Both the position numbers and the translations under genes were made by a program. A DNA stretch of 64,000 nt from Viola odorata. Lineage: Eukaryota > Streptophyta > Magnoliopsida > Malpighiales > Violaceae. This document shows positions 21,627-32,154 of the stretch, piece by piece. Position 1 is the stretch's first letter. Each line of letters starts with the position of its first letter. The notes beneath the pieces are model-generated. The model ran no database searches, was not told where the DNA came from, and saw nothing but the letters and a program-made list of their open reading frames with translations. The stretch is taken from positions 32,289,475 to 32,353,474 of the forward strand of contig OY829545.1 in NCBI GenBank assembly GCA_963691705.1. The letters are read 5' to 3'.

Positions 21627-22098
21627 TCATTTTCGGAAAGCCATACGACATCTACAAAGAGACGAAGACATTCTAAAGTAATCGCTCTGAGACCAAGAGA
21701 TACCATAGCAATAAACTACATCATCATCCGAGAGCGATGGCTCCCTGCTAAAGGAAGGGAAAGGCTCTTCCTTCCTCTTTCCCACGTGTATCAGTGATCG
21801 GTTGGGCTCCTCTTTTGTGGTCGACATCGCCGTTTCAGCGCTCGTGGAGGGGAGAGCTATTTTTGGCAAGACACTGGGAGGAAGAGAGGGTTCATCCCCC
21901 TTTTCAGCAGAAGGGGCATGATACTTGAAAAGCGGTGCAGACACTTTTGAGGAATTTTTCCTCTGCCTCTTGCGTCCCCGCCGGCGAACGAACGGCCTCC
22001 ACGGAGGCGACGGAGGAGGGTTGTCTGAGTCCGGCGAAGTTGGATAAGTTGGCGGAGAATCCCGCGCCGCTGTATCCAAAAAATAAGAGTCAGCCATG
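21627..22098 (-). CDS. Antisense gene 3 of element A: small basic Pro/Ser-rich protein
   Basis: ATG at 22098 (MADSYFLDTAARD), open for 157 residues. It is Pro/Ser-rich at first, then has a strongly basic patch (RRRGRKRQRKN, about residues 43-53) like a nuclear signal, and no recognisable domain. The frame is open further upstream, but this ATG lies about 70 bases behind a TATA-like TATTTAAA (22174-22167). The protein may be a truncated relative of the middle part of antisense genes 1 and 2, though I could not align it. It may also be partly chance coding. Confidence 0.45.
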
Positions 22099-22166
22099 AG
22101 ATCACAAGCGATCTGCCAAGAAGAAAAATAAACAAGAAGATGACCAGAAAGGAGGGAAATGATCCC

Positions 22167-22174
22167 TTTAAATA
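22167..22174 (-). promoter_or_regulatory. TATA-like box of antisense gene 3
   Basis: GGCTATTTAAAGGG on the minus strand, then a pyrimidine-rich leader to the ATG at 22098. Confidence 0.45.
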
Positions 22175-22564
22175 GCCAAAAGAGGGGGAAAAACTTTTGA
22201 TCTCCCAACACGACTTTTGAGAACTGACACGCGTACAACCTGGAGTACGAATCTAGATTTACAGTCACGCCTGTTGAAATCTCCCCCAGATCGAGGAAAA
22301 CTAAAAATTGGCCCAATCGGCGGACAAGGAGGTGGCGACGCAGAATTAATGTGGAACGGTTAGTGGGGAAACCGTCCAGTGACTGACTCGTTTTTAGTTG
22401 GGCTGAGAATGCCTCCAATCAAAAAAAGACAAAGGACGCATTAAAGAAGAAGAACAGTGATTTAGGGCACAACGAAAACAATTTATTTATTATGGCGTAA
22501 TGGCCGAAAGGTACAGCCGTATAACTAGGAGAAAAGAAAAAAGACTCAAATGGAGCCCTCGCCG

Positions 22565-22957
22565 TCAGGCATCAGAGCCAGCGTCCTCGGGAACTTCATG
22601 AATGTCTCTCAGAGAGTCCATGACTAGAGTCAGGTCAGCAGAGGTGACCCTCATCCTCTTCAAGCAACACCCCAGCATGTCCTTGCGCTGCTGCAGCATG
22701 GCGATTACCACCTGAATCCGAGCGATGGAGGTGGCCAACCTCGACACGCTCTCTAAAGGACTGAAATCCTCCAGAGACGTGGCTCCTAGCCTGGAATGGA
22801 GTGGGGTCAGCATCCCTTGCAGCTCTAGGATGTCCTCGGAAGTCTTGACCAGCATGTTCTCTAGGAATCCGATGTCACCATCATTGAGGTTCTTGAGAGT
22901 GTGGCCCTTGGAAAGGAGAAAATTTTTAGTCAAATGATCCATGATGCGAATTGCCAA
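22565..22957 (-). CDS. Antisense gene 4 of element A: small helical protein, 130 residues
   Basis: ATG at 22957 (a second Met at 22942, MDHLTKNF). The product is rich in Leu, Glu, Arg and Met with heptad-like spacing (GDIGFLENMLVKTSEDILEL; SRLATSIARIQVVIAMLQQR), so a helical bundle or coiled coil is likely. No known domain is recognised. CCTATAAATC lies at 23000-22991, only about 35-40 bases before the ATG, giving a very short leader. It is uninterrupted, which is notable when pol carries five stops. Confidence 0.5.
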   Translation of the reverse strand: MAIRIMDHLTKNFLLSKGHTLKNLNDGDIGFLENMLVKTSEDILELQGMLTPLHSRLGATSLEDFSPLESVSRLATSIARIQVVIAMLQQRKDMLGCCLKRMRVTSADLTLVMDSLRDIHEVPEDAGSDA

Positions 22958-22991
22958 AGATGAGGAGAGCGTGGGTGGAGAAAGCCCCCTG

Positions 22992-22998
22992 ATTTATA
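22992..22998 (-). promoter_or_regulatory. TATA box of antisense gene 4
   Basis: CCTATAAATC on the minus strand, the best consensus of the four antisense TATA boxes. Confidence 0.5.
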
Positions 22999-23785
22999 GG
23001 CTCCAAGAAAAGGGCCTTGGGAAAAAATGAGGTCCTCAAAAGACGAGCCATCCCGTTACCCTCGAAGGCCGATGAACCTGAAACGGAAATGAAGGTCGAC
23101 GTTCGTACACTACCAACGATGCAGATATTCGACGGGGTACGAGATAGAATCCTGAAAAATGCCAAAAGGCACGATATTACAGGTGGCCATGACGTAAAAG
23201 CCATACGGTTGTCGATATCCACAGTATAAGGCCGCGTCGATGTCGCAGGTAGCTCCTAGCAGCGTAAAGCCTCATCGATATCACAGGTATCTAGTGGTAT
23301 AAAGCCGCGCAAATCGTAGGCAGCTGATGGCATAAAACCACGTCAATATCGCTGTTTCCTTAAGCGGAAAGGAAAGACAGAGCCCGCGTTATCTCAAAAT
23401 CCCTGTAAGTACAAAGTTTGTTAATTCCTCCATGAATACCTATCTCCTCTATATGTTTGCAGTTCACCCAAAAGGATTGATGGACCCGGAACGTATGCAA
23501 CCCTATGATATGACCTGGTCGCAATCCGCGGCGGTGTCAAAATTGGCCCGTCAGTAGCTCTCCTACGGCACGAACAAATTTACAACCTTCTAAGCCCTAC
23601 TGATGGATCAGGTAGAATAATATCGCTAGGCGAAAGCGACGCCCTAATGGCTACAGGCGGGATAGCAGCGTCTCTCGCTGGTTCCTTGATAACCTGTGAG
23701 GGCAGGACCCTCACCTAAGATTCCAGACATGGACAGGGAATGACAGCCCTTGGTAAACACTCGGGCTCGTTTTCAGTTGGGCTTA
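22999..23785 (+). other. Region between antisense genes and the 3' LTR of A
   Basis: No supportable gene. Holds a degenerate tandem repeat at about 23212-23355 (unit about 36 bp, GTCGATATCGCAGG plus GCATAAAGCC-like parts, 4-5 copies). The bases just before the LTR (TTTTCAGTTGGGCTTA) do not form a clear polypurine tract. Confidence 0.55.
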
Positions 23786-24345
23786 TGATAACCATTAAGG
23801 CAATCCTAAGGGCATTTCTGTAATTATAACCCCTGCCGAAGAGGGAGTCCCACGAGCCTCGTCGGACATTTAAGCTATCGCTACCGGACCTTGAAGCGTT
23901 TACTGGGATGGTCGACATCAGCGGGGGGGAGGTCTCACGCATCTCTTAACGCACGGCATCATCCCATCCCAGGGACCTATAGAGATATCGCCCCCGACAT
24001 GATCATAGGTATCGCCCCCGGTACCCTCCTTGGAGACATCAACCTTGACGTTACCATAGGTATCGCTGATGACGTCGGGTTCAGGTATCGCCCGTGACGT
24101 CATCAGGAGCGACGTCTCACCTGGATATCGCCCTTACGTCCAGCTATCGCCTCCAGTGGCCTACAAATACCCCTTAATGAAAAATATCAAGTAAGCCAGA
24201 ATTCACTTACTAGAACCGCTGCTATTTTTGAACCACTTACTGACTTAAGCATCGGAGTGTCTACGCCGGAGCCCCCCTCCGGCGCCTTGCAGGTGAGTTC
24301 GACGGAAGTCACCATCCCGATCGTATAAGAGATAAAATCTTAACA
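23786..24345 (+). repeat. 3' LTR of element A
   Basis: 560 bp, TGATAACC...CTTAACA, matching the 5' LTR with about 18 substitutions and one indel of about 25 bp. Near its 3' end GCCGGAG and CTCCGGC flank five C, a perfect 7-bp stem. It is followed by the target duplication catgt. Confidence 0.93.
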
Positions 24346-24350
24346 CATGT
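24346..24350 (+). repeat. Target site duplication, right copy (element A)
   Basis: catgt, identical to 8486-8490. Confidence 0.9.
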
Positions 24351-25018
24351 CATTTTAGTTTTTCGTATTTTTTACTATCTTTTCGCTCGAACTTATGTCG
24401 GTCTCGAGCGAATTTCCTCGAACCGTAGATCGAACGCTTTCTTTCTTTAACTCAAAATTATCTAATCTTATTTTGTTTCGTGTTATCTCTTTTTATTTTG
24501 TTCAATTTACTTGGCCATATCATTTATTTTTCGTTCGAACTTCTATTGGTTTCAAGTGAGCTTACTCGAGCCATAGATCGAACTTTTTCTTTATTTACTA
24601 TCTACTATTTATCTTGTCATATATTATAGTATTTTTTGGTTAGGGCTTTTATTCATTTCAAACGAGTTCGCTTGTACCGTTTGCTCGAACCAAATAATTG
24701 AACTGTGCAGTCCCTTCATCATCCACCATTGATCTGTTGACCAAGCAAAGGCAACTAAGATTAACGGGAAAGATAAATCAAGGCCATGCATCTTCCTCTC
24801 TTCGTGGTTCTTGGCGCAACCGACTCCAAAATATCTCCCATGTCGATGTTAATCATCATCACGAACCTCCCATCAAGAAGCTTCCATTTTCCCTCAACCA
24901 CACAAGCAAAACTTCATCATCACTTCTCTACCTCGTCGACGCGTCATGATCATCACCGGTTGCCTCGTCACCACTCACGTGCACCGTGCTCTCTAAGTTC
25001 ACTCGCGTCCTCCACCCC

Positions 25019-25026
25019 TATAAATA
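25019..25026 (+). promoter_or_regulatory. TATA box in the F LTR
   Basis: TATAAATA in the context CACCCCTATAAATACCAAG. The G LTR has TATAAATA at a comparable distance from its start, which supports promoter function. Confidence 0.65.
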
Positions 25027-26818
25027 CCAAGCTCAAGACAACTGTATAAAGAGGGATTCCTGCTCTAGTCCCCTCTTTTTATTCATGCTCTCTTTCAACT
25101 ACTTTCAATTTATAGAATTGCTTGCGTTTCAATTAATTATTTGCCACTGCTTATTTTCAATCAACTGCTTCTATTCCTTCTTCAATTAATTAAATTGCTG
25201 CACTTGTTTCTAATTAATCTAACTGACCTGCTTCGTTCAATTGCCAGCTGCTTTAGTTTAATTTCAAAGTTTTGTTTGTTTAAGAGTTTCTCTGCAATTT
25301 CTTTTCAAAAATGGTTCATTCGTGTTTTGATGAGAACAATGGCCGTTTTGTTTTCAAATAATTTTTATTTCATCTCTAGATTAATTATGTTGCTTCGCTT
25401 CAACAAATTGCTAGACAATTCGGGCAAATTTTAAATTTTTCGTTAATTAACTTAATTACCATTTTAATTAATTTAGTCGTTGTTTTGGTTGAATTTTTTT
25501 GTTGTGATTGCAGGCGTGAGTTGCTGCTGTGATGAGGAATTTTTTCTGGCCAAAATCGGTCCCTTGTGACGACTGGTTTCTTCCTTGGTCGCAGACAGTG
25601 GCGCTGGCAAGCCAAGGAAGACGATGAATAGGGACAAAGGGTTGATGGGCTTGGCTTGCGCCAAGCCCAAGCGAAAAGAAGAAAGGTGATGGGTTGCGCC
25701 TTGCATAAGCCCAGCTGGAGAGAAGAAAGAAGCTGCCAGCCCACATGCTGGGCTGGGCTAATCCGCCTTGGGCCTGCTACTGGGCCCAGCTGTGGGGCCC
25801 AATTTTTCAGCCCACCGTAATTATTTTCGTATCAATTGTTCGTTCGTAGTATTTAATTAATTAATTTGCTTGCTTTTAATTGTTAAATAATCGTTTGCAA
25901 TTAATTGTTAAATAATCATTTTTGCATGCTTTCAATTGTTAATCAACTTCCACTTGCTTTTTTATTGTTAAATCAATTGCTTATTGTAATAAATTAGCTA
26001 ATGATTTGTTTAAATTGTTGTAATAGTTAGTTAATTATTCAACTGCCAGTTTGTAATAATTAGATAATAAATTGTCTAAATCATTTGTAATAATTAGTTA
26101 AGTAATTAGTTAAAAATCTTATGTTTGCTTATACCTATATTATTATCACTTGTCGCTAATCTCAGTTTTGAAGGGTAAATAATGATCGGTGCTCACGCTC
26201 TCGAGTACGATTACCTTAAACCCTTTAATTTATTTAATGCTTTTTCGTACACTCATACGCATGTTTATTTACAAACGTTAGAACTCGATTTGTTTCCTAT
26301 GCATGATCACCCAACAACGTTAGCACTCGTACACTTGTATTCGTGATTATTTAGAAATGCTAGAATTCTATTTGCTTCGTGAGCATTGGTCCGATGATAA
26401 TAAAAAGGGGCGACTGCTTTAGTAAAAATGGTAATAATCTCGTTAAACGAAAAAACTAGTCTCGACCGGTCCCGAAAGTCCGACCCAACGAAATACTAAT
26501 GCGGCGATTCCTCTGAGGGTCCATTACTTGTTGTTTTAAAATGTTTTATTTAAACACCTCCTTTTTTTACCAGTAACCTTTTTAGCATGTGACTCGGGTG
26601 CCTAACACCTTCCCGAGTCCATAATACGACCCTGAACCATCGATCTCGGGTTTAGACCCTTGTGCCTTAGTTTTTTTTATTTTTATGCCATGACTTTAGG
26701 TTCCCTAAATCTACAAATAAATAGGGTGGCGACTTCATTGCATTATGTGAGATGAGTCCAATTGTGTCTCACATCCGTCCTGAACCGTTACGCGTAAAAT
26801 CAAAAAGGAGGTGCGACA

Positions 26819-27270
26819 CTGAGGTTGAAGTTTATGTGGCCGCCGGTGGCTTCTGCGGTGGATTCAAGATGTGATATGGTTTTTATTGTGGAAGATACAT
26901 ACGATAGGGAAGATGACTTTGTGTTTGAAGAAAGGCCAGTTGCGTCCAAGGATGAGGATGTGTTAGGTTTGATTGTTCATGAAGAGGATGAATTTTTGTG
27001 CCATGTGGCCAGCGAAGAAGATAGGATTTTGGGTTTGCATCATAGGCTACCAAATCATGTGAACAAGATGAGACTACTCCAAAGATTCCTCTTCTTCCTG
27101 ACTTAAATCTACCTTCAAGTGAAGATACTTTGCTTGTAACAACATTTAAGACGGACAGAGATTTTGATCTCAATAAGTTACCAATTCGAGGTATGTATTA
27201 CATTGATGGGCCTTTTTATGAAGAGAGCTTCATTCAAATGTTGCGTATCCTTCTACCTGGATTCTACTGA
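26819..27270 (+). pseudogene. Unrecognised broken ORF with acidic and DLN motifs
   Basis: Two overlapping frames: 26825-27106 (acidic; EDTYDREDDFVFEE) and about 27046-27270 (LLPDLNLPSSEDTLLVTTF, DFDLNKLP, ending at TGA 27268-27270). Together they look like one Asp/Glu-rich protein with a frame change or an unseen intron near 27080. DLNxxP motifs occur in many plant nuclear proteins, so this is weak evidence. I do not recognise a family. It could be a first exon of an adjacent DNA transposon or a host gene fragment. Confidence 0.35.
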
Positions 27271-28077
27271 AAATTAGGGGGTTTTGTTTAGATAGAATGC
27301 TTTTGAATTTAGTGTGGCAAGGATTTTCAATCCATTTAGTTTTGGCCATTAAATGCTTTTGTTGTAGTTTAGGAGTTGCATTTGCAATCCATTTAGTTCA
27401 GCTTGTAACTTAGAATGTATAGTTTTAGTTGAATTAAGGAATTGGAATTGCCAATGTCATTAGCATTTAACTTTGTGAGATTGGTTGTTCTTGAATGGTA
27501 TGCTTGAATTTGTCATTTGTTGAGGGGTTTGATTACTGTATAATTATAGGAACTAGAAACATGGAAATTCTAGTATTATTCAGTGGCAAAATGCCCTGTT
27601 CCAAGTGCTAGATAATGAACTTTGTAAACCTCTATGCAATTGAAATGTGGTGTATTAACAAGTTTTACATTATCTTCCAACAACTTAAACAAAATATGTT
27701 GGAATTGAAATGTGGTGGTTTACCAGGTTGATTCTTTTACATCATTTTCTAGTGGCAAAATGCACTGTTCTAGGTTTATCAGTTTTTCATTATTTTTCCA
27801 ACACCATAAATAGAGTGAAATGTGCAGAAGTTACCATGTTGATTCATTTTCTAGTAAACTGGACAGTATAATGATTGGATTGTTCATAATTAACAAGTTT
27901 AACATTCAATTTGCCAACACCTTGAACATAAACATATGGAATTGGTTGATACTGGTTTAGATTTTGAAGCCTAAACAGACACATGAAAGTAACAAATGAT
28001 ATTCATTATAGAAGATAGACACAACTATAGAAATTAAAAGAGACAACAAACGATAATTAAAAAAAGAAAACTAAAAT
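27271..28077. repeat. A/T-rich region with degenerate repeats of about 150 bp
   Basis: No gene. Similar blocks recur: AGTGGCAAAATGC(C/A)CTGTTC near 27581 and 27752, GGAATTGAAATGTGGTG(G/T) near 27638 and 27700, and TTTTCCAACACC-type ends. They suggest an old, decayed tandem or segmental duplication. Confidence 0.5.
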
Positions 28078-28432
28078 CTAATCCAAATTGGGAATGACAG
28101 GCAAAGCATTCCCAGACCCATTAAGCTCCTTACTAGCAGACCTAATACTTCTAAGTGCCATATGGATTGCATCCATCTTGTGCTCCAAGTGAGCAATGAC
28201 TGTAGAAAGGTGGGTTAGGCAGACACCAATGGCATCAATTGCTTCAACAGCCTCATCTTCAATGAAGATCCCAGCCTTCTTCAGCCGCAATGCTCCAGCC
28301 CTCCCCTATAGTCATTGGATGTCATTATGTATCTGTAATACCTTGAGCTCAAGCAGGGCCTAGTCATTAAAGAGATGGCCACCAATCTCACCAATAAACT
28401 GGAGCATATCTTGCTTCCCACTAGGATTCATT
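28078..28432 (-). pseudogene. Small broken ORF, unrecognised
   Basis: From an ATG at 28432 (MNPSGKQDMLQFIGEIGGHL), interrupted by stops, then an open stretch (28290-28078) reading EDEAVEAIDAIGVCLTHLST and HLEHKMDAIHMALRSIRSA. It looks like a helical protein fragment. No family recognised. It may belong to the decayed transposon ORFs of this region. Confidence 0.35.
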
Positions 28433-29009
28433 GTGGTGGACTCTGCAAATAAATAAAACAATCAAGTACAGTCCTTTGAGAGAGGTGAACATGAGGAATT
28501 AGGGTATGAAGTGTAGATGAAAGTTGTGTAGGGAGATGGTCAAGATTTATTGGGGAAAAGTGGCCTGCATAAAGCACTCTCCATCCGAAATGTTGTGTCA
28601 ATTGGGAAGCTGAGAGGTTAACCAAACTAGGACTCCTATTGGTGAACAAAATGGTGAGGGAATATCGTGGGGTGATAGTTACCATGTATAAAACATCCAC
28701 CTAAAGATTTGCATACCAAGCAGAATCAAGACCTAACCAAACACAGAACAACAGCTCATACAGTTTAGAACATTGGAAAGGCACAACTTCTTTGAAAAGT
28801 TGCACCAAGATTCACATAAAGTAGTCAACTGCCCTAGTGATTCCCAGAAAAGAAACACAGTTTTATCAAGCATCATCCAATAACATACTAATTGAAAACA
28901 CACAACCAATAAGCATTGTTTTATCAATTAATCTACAAATTATACAGCTCAAGGCTATGACACTAATAAAATCACATGTTCACCTATACATCAACTAATA
29001 CTACTACTT
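28433..29009. other. No recognisable feature
   Basis: A/T-rich sequence without a convincing ORF or repeat. Two short minus-strand ORFs are open but have no family resemblance. Confidence 0.5.
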
Positions 29010-30480
29010 CCCAAAAAAAGATCTTTATTGATCACTGATCGTGCGTCGAACACGTCAAATATAATAGTGAAATAGGTATGGAATTGGGGGTAGAAATACA
29101 ACTTATCACTGTCTACAAGAGTTTGTAGATGATGGTAAGATGATCGTCTACAGAGACCTCTAGGAGATGTAATTCTTGGTTTGACTTCCTTGCCACTGGA
29201 TTTGGTTTGGTAGAATCTGAAAACAAAGACAAAACAGAAAGAGGTAAAAATAGTTCAAAATAGTATTGGCCAAAGGCTTGGCCAAGACAGGGGTCAAGAT
29301 TGGAATAAATCTAGTAAAAGTGGAATTCCAGGTAAGGGCGATATAAGAGCTTCTGTTCTTATGCTTTGATCATAGACTCAAGGATATTCATCTCTTCATC
29401 CGTAGTACTGCTATAGAGTGGAGGTACTCCTGTTCACTCCTGTCTTCCCTCCTCTTCAAATTACCTGGCGGGTGCTCCCTTTCCTGATAATCCTAGCCAA
29501 GGGACACCTTGCTGGTTAAAGGGTTTATCCGTTTGACTGCTGTCTTGAATGGCTGTTCGTTTCCTCAATGGTATAGGGGAAGACAGTACCTAGGCCAAGG
29601 TGTTTCCCTGTGGAAACCCTAGGTTGTCAATCTGGTCTTGACCTAGATTACTTATTTCTTCTAGTCTGGCGCGAGACTAGTCACCTACTTTGTCTAGCCG
29701 ACGGGTACTCCCTTTCCTTCTAGACCGGCTGCAACTCTTCTCTACTAGAGTACAAGGATGATCAAACCTTGTCTCTAGTGAGTAAGCGATAGATTAAGTT
29801 CAAGGAATAAATAAATACGAGAGAAGAGATTGTTAAGTACTGATTGATCTCACGAATGCATAAGAACTTCAGCTCATCAACCCTTACCAAGAATGGGTGT
29901 TTAGCTACTCATACTCATAGATAAAAAGATAAAATATTTGATTGCATAAATAAATTAAATCCGAGATTTAAATAATTAAATCTGGAGCAAATTGTATCAA
30001 TGTCAAAGAAGGAGAAAAGAGAAGAAAGGTTTTCCATCCCGACAGAGGAGGAACAATGTTTAGCTAAATAGCCCTCAAACTCCTCTGTCCTATTCCAACT
30101 CTAATCCCTCGAAAATCTCTAAAAGATTGCCACAATAAATTGTTCTAAAATGGAAATTAAATCGCAAATACAAAAGAGGGAGATCCCTTGCGGGATTCTT
30201 CAAAAGATATGCTTCAGATCCCTCTAGATTTGCTGGACAGCTGCGACTTGCCAGCTTGCAAAGCCCAATGCGGGAAGCGGCCCAAGTGATCCATGCTTCT
30301 GCCTCTATCGCAAAAGTGTCTTGGTCGCAGGCTTGGCCAAGATGATCTGATGTGCGCTGCTTTGAATACGAATGTGTCTTGGCCAAGCTCCAGGCCAAGA
30401 CTCAGGAAAATAGCTTCAGCTCTTCACAAATCAGAATCTTCAATAATCTGCCTCCATACCAGAACTGCTAAGATATGGGA
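29010..30480 (-). repeat. Possible degraded LTR or other repeat, minus strand
   Basis: No gene. On the minus strand the sequence has LTR-like character: a leader-like part with repeated TTGGCC(A/T)AAGAC words (30300-30400, 29270-29290), a stretch near 29460-29720 with two copies of GGGTGCTCCCTTTCCT-like sequence, and an end reading CGTGTTCGACGCACGATCA near 29034-29052. That end recalls the GACGATCA ends of the Athila LTRs here. I found no partner LTR or primer site, so this is tentative. Confidence 0.25.
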
Positions 30481-30585
30481 AATACAAGGATAAATCAGTA
30501 TATTTACTGCCCAATTCAACAAGTAAATGGCCAATAAAACATGATGAAATGCAATGTAATCAATCACACTACATATGCACAACCA

Positions 30586-30700
30586 AAAATTGATCTTAAT
30601 ATTGATCATTGCATATACATCCAAATATTGATCTTTATATTGATCACTGCATATGCACACACAAAAATTGATCTTTACATGGATCACTGTACTTTGTGCT
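30586..30700 (+). repeat. Short tandem repeat, about 39-bp unit, 3 copies
   Basis: Units share ATTGATCTT(T/A)A(T/C)ATTGATCA followed by a TGCATATGCACAC-like part. Lies between the putative LTR-like stretch and the mariner relic. Confidence 0.75.
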
Positions 30701-30795
30701 CTCCTCCTAGAGTCCTGCAAACACATAATGGATAATTAATCACAAATTTGAACATAATCATAAAACAATACAACATAATGCATCACTTGGATTAC

Positions 30796-31438
30796 TTACA
30801 GTTTATTGGAGAAGATTAGCCATATTGTTGGAATGATTAAAGGGTCACATGACAGCCTTAATGGAAGCAATCCTTGCCTTTCCAAACACTCCTTACTCAT
30901 GTGAGGAATTCTATACGTGTTGGACCTCAATATTTTAAGTATCTCAACCATACAGGATTTAAGGGTGAGCAATATATAATTACACTTCCTATCAAGAAAC
31001 TCATGAAAGGATTTATCTACGGCTGCAACCAATTGAATCACAGACCTAGCACATTCCTTTTCCTGCATTCAATCCTAGTGTGTTAGCTGCCAAACAAAAT
31101 TCTACATCATCAGCAAGAATATGGGTTTTCGCATTGTCCTGTTGAATTATGATTGGATCTCCAATATTTTCTCTAGGCCACTTATCCCTAATTACAGGAA
31201 AAACCTTATTAATCATGAATTTCCTAATCACTTGCCTGTCTATCTTATCAATTGCCTTGACTTTTAATGAGCCTTCCAATCTATTTACAATCAACCTAAC
31301 AGCAGACACTTCATTGACCAAAGGAAAAACTCCTATTTTTCCATCAAATGTGCAATTACCATCCGAGTCATACCTAGGCCTAGCTACAACCTCTTCTTCC
31401 TCTTTAGAAGTTTGGATGTTGTGGCATTGGCTAACCAT
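30796..31438 (-). pseudogene. Plant mariner-like transposase, degenerate
   Basis: Two minus-strand frames together match the plant mariner-like (MLE, DD39D) transposase. 31438-31046 has RPRYDSDGNCTFDGKIGVFP and DPIIIQQDNAKTH, which carries the second catalytic Asp. 31068-30796 has the C-terminal part (QLVAAVDKSFHEFLD, CMVEILKI, YRIPHMSKECLERQG). Between them the proline-rich segment with the third Asp is missing, and the N-terminal DNA-binding region is absent. No terminal inverted repeats were found. It is a dead relic; element B's LTR starts 135 bases upstream of the first frame. Confidence 0.8.
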
Positions 31439-31573
31439 TTCAAGATATTGAGGTAGAGAAGGGTTTGTTGTTCAAGTCAGAGAAAGGATCAAAATTATTA
31501 TACTCCATTTATTCTCTGCAACGGTCGTGAAGAATAAGGGTTCGGGTTTGGGAGAGCAAACAGGGGTGAGGAT

Positions 31574-32068
31574 TGATAACTATAGATGTAACTTTAGGGG
31601 CATTTTCGTCCGTAGACCCAACGTTAAGGCCGGAACACTGTAGCCCCTATCGGGCGTGCACCATCGTGGTTATTGCCCCCCACACAACGAGGAACTCTAG
31701 GATGGTCGACATCAGCGGGGGAGGGGGGGTCTCACGCGTTAACCAGCTACAGGCACGGCGTTATCCCATCCCAAACAAGCCATGATATCACTTGAGGGAC
31801 GTGGGCGTTATTTTCCCTAGATAACACCCACCCCCTTGAGATAACACTCATATTTTACCTATAAGTACCCTACCATTCAAGATGAAAGGTAAGGCTACGA
31901 TCGCTAGTCGAACCCCTGCCATTTGGAACAACCATGCTGACTTAAGCATCGGAGTGTCTACATCGGAGACCCCCTTCGGCGCTTTGCAGGTACACCGGAC
32001 GGCAGGCACAGTGATTCTGAGCGGCCATCTTCCCCACCTACCCTTCTCTAGAACCCCGAATCTTATCA
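31574..32068 (+). repeat. 5' LTR of element B
   Basis: 495 bp, TGATAACTATAGATG to CGAATCTTATCA. Aligns along its length to the E LTR. TATA box variant TATAAGTA at 31860-31867. A G-rich run at about 31709-31731 sits where A and E also have variable G or CG runs. The TGACGTCA site of E is TGATATCA here. Confidence 0.9.
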
Positions 32069-32089
32069 AATTGGTGCTTTCATTGAGAG
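32069..32089 (+). promoter_or_regulatory. Primer binding site position of element B
   Basis: AATTGGTGCTTTCATTGAGA directly after the LTR, identical to element A. Primer tRNA not assigned. Confidence 0.65.
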
Positions 32090-32154
32090 TTTTGGTTTGA
32101 TTAAGTGAGCATCCTTAACAGCTAAGCTTTTTCTTTTTTGGAAATTAAAGGATT

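Larger units (their letters stand above)
8491..24345 (+). mobile_element. Tat-lineage Ty3/gypsy retrotransposon, full length (element A)
   Basis: A complete element of 15,855 bp inserted into the F LTR, with LTRs (8491-9075, 23786-24345) and a 5-bp target duplication. Plus-strand order: primer site, gag, protease, RT, RNase H, archaeal-type RNase H, integrase. A tandem array follows, then about 8 kb that codes only on the minus strand. The second RNase H and antisense ORFs between pol and the 3' LTR are known marks of the plant Tat clade (Grande and Retand types). The LTRs differ by about 18 substitutions counted by eye (about 3 %), so insertion is fairly recent. Gag-pol has one frameshift and several stops. 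Confidence 0.92.
8352..26818 (+). repeat. 3' LTR of element F, split by element A
   Basis: Starts TGTTGCTACCCGAATTTT (8352) and ends GGAGGTGCGACA (26818). Without element A and one copy of its target site it is about 2.6 kb. The last 450 bases match the G LTR on the opposite strand: both hold CTCGGG-type motifs, GTGCCTAACACCTTCCCGAG (G has the variant), and the GGGTGGCGACTTCATTGCAT stretch. A TATA box (TATAAATA) at 25019-25026 gives a U3 of about 800 bases. The stretch 24351-26818 has no supportable gene; it is A/T-rich with short AATTAATT repeats at 25100-26110. Confidence 0.75.

Noticed and set aside
25400..25746. Three overlapping minus-strand ORFs in the F LTR
   Set aside because: Open in three frames over a low-complexity GGGCTTGGC-rich segment; no motif recognised.
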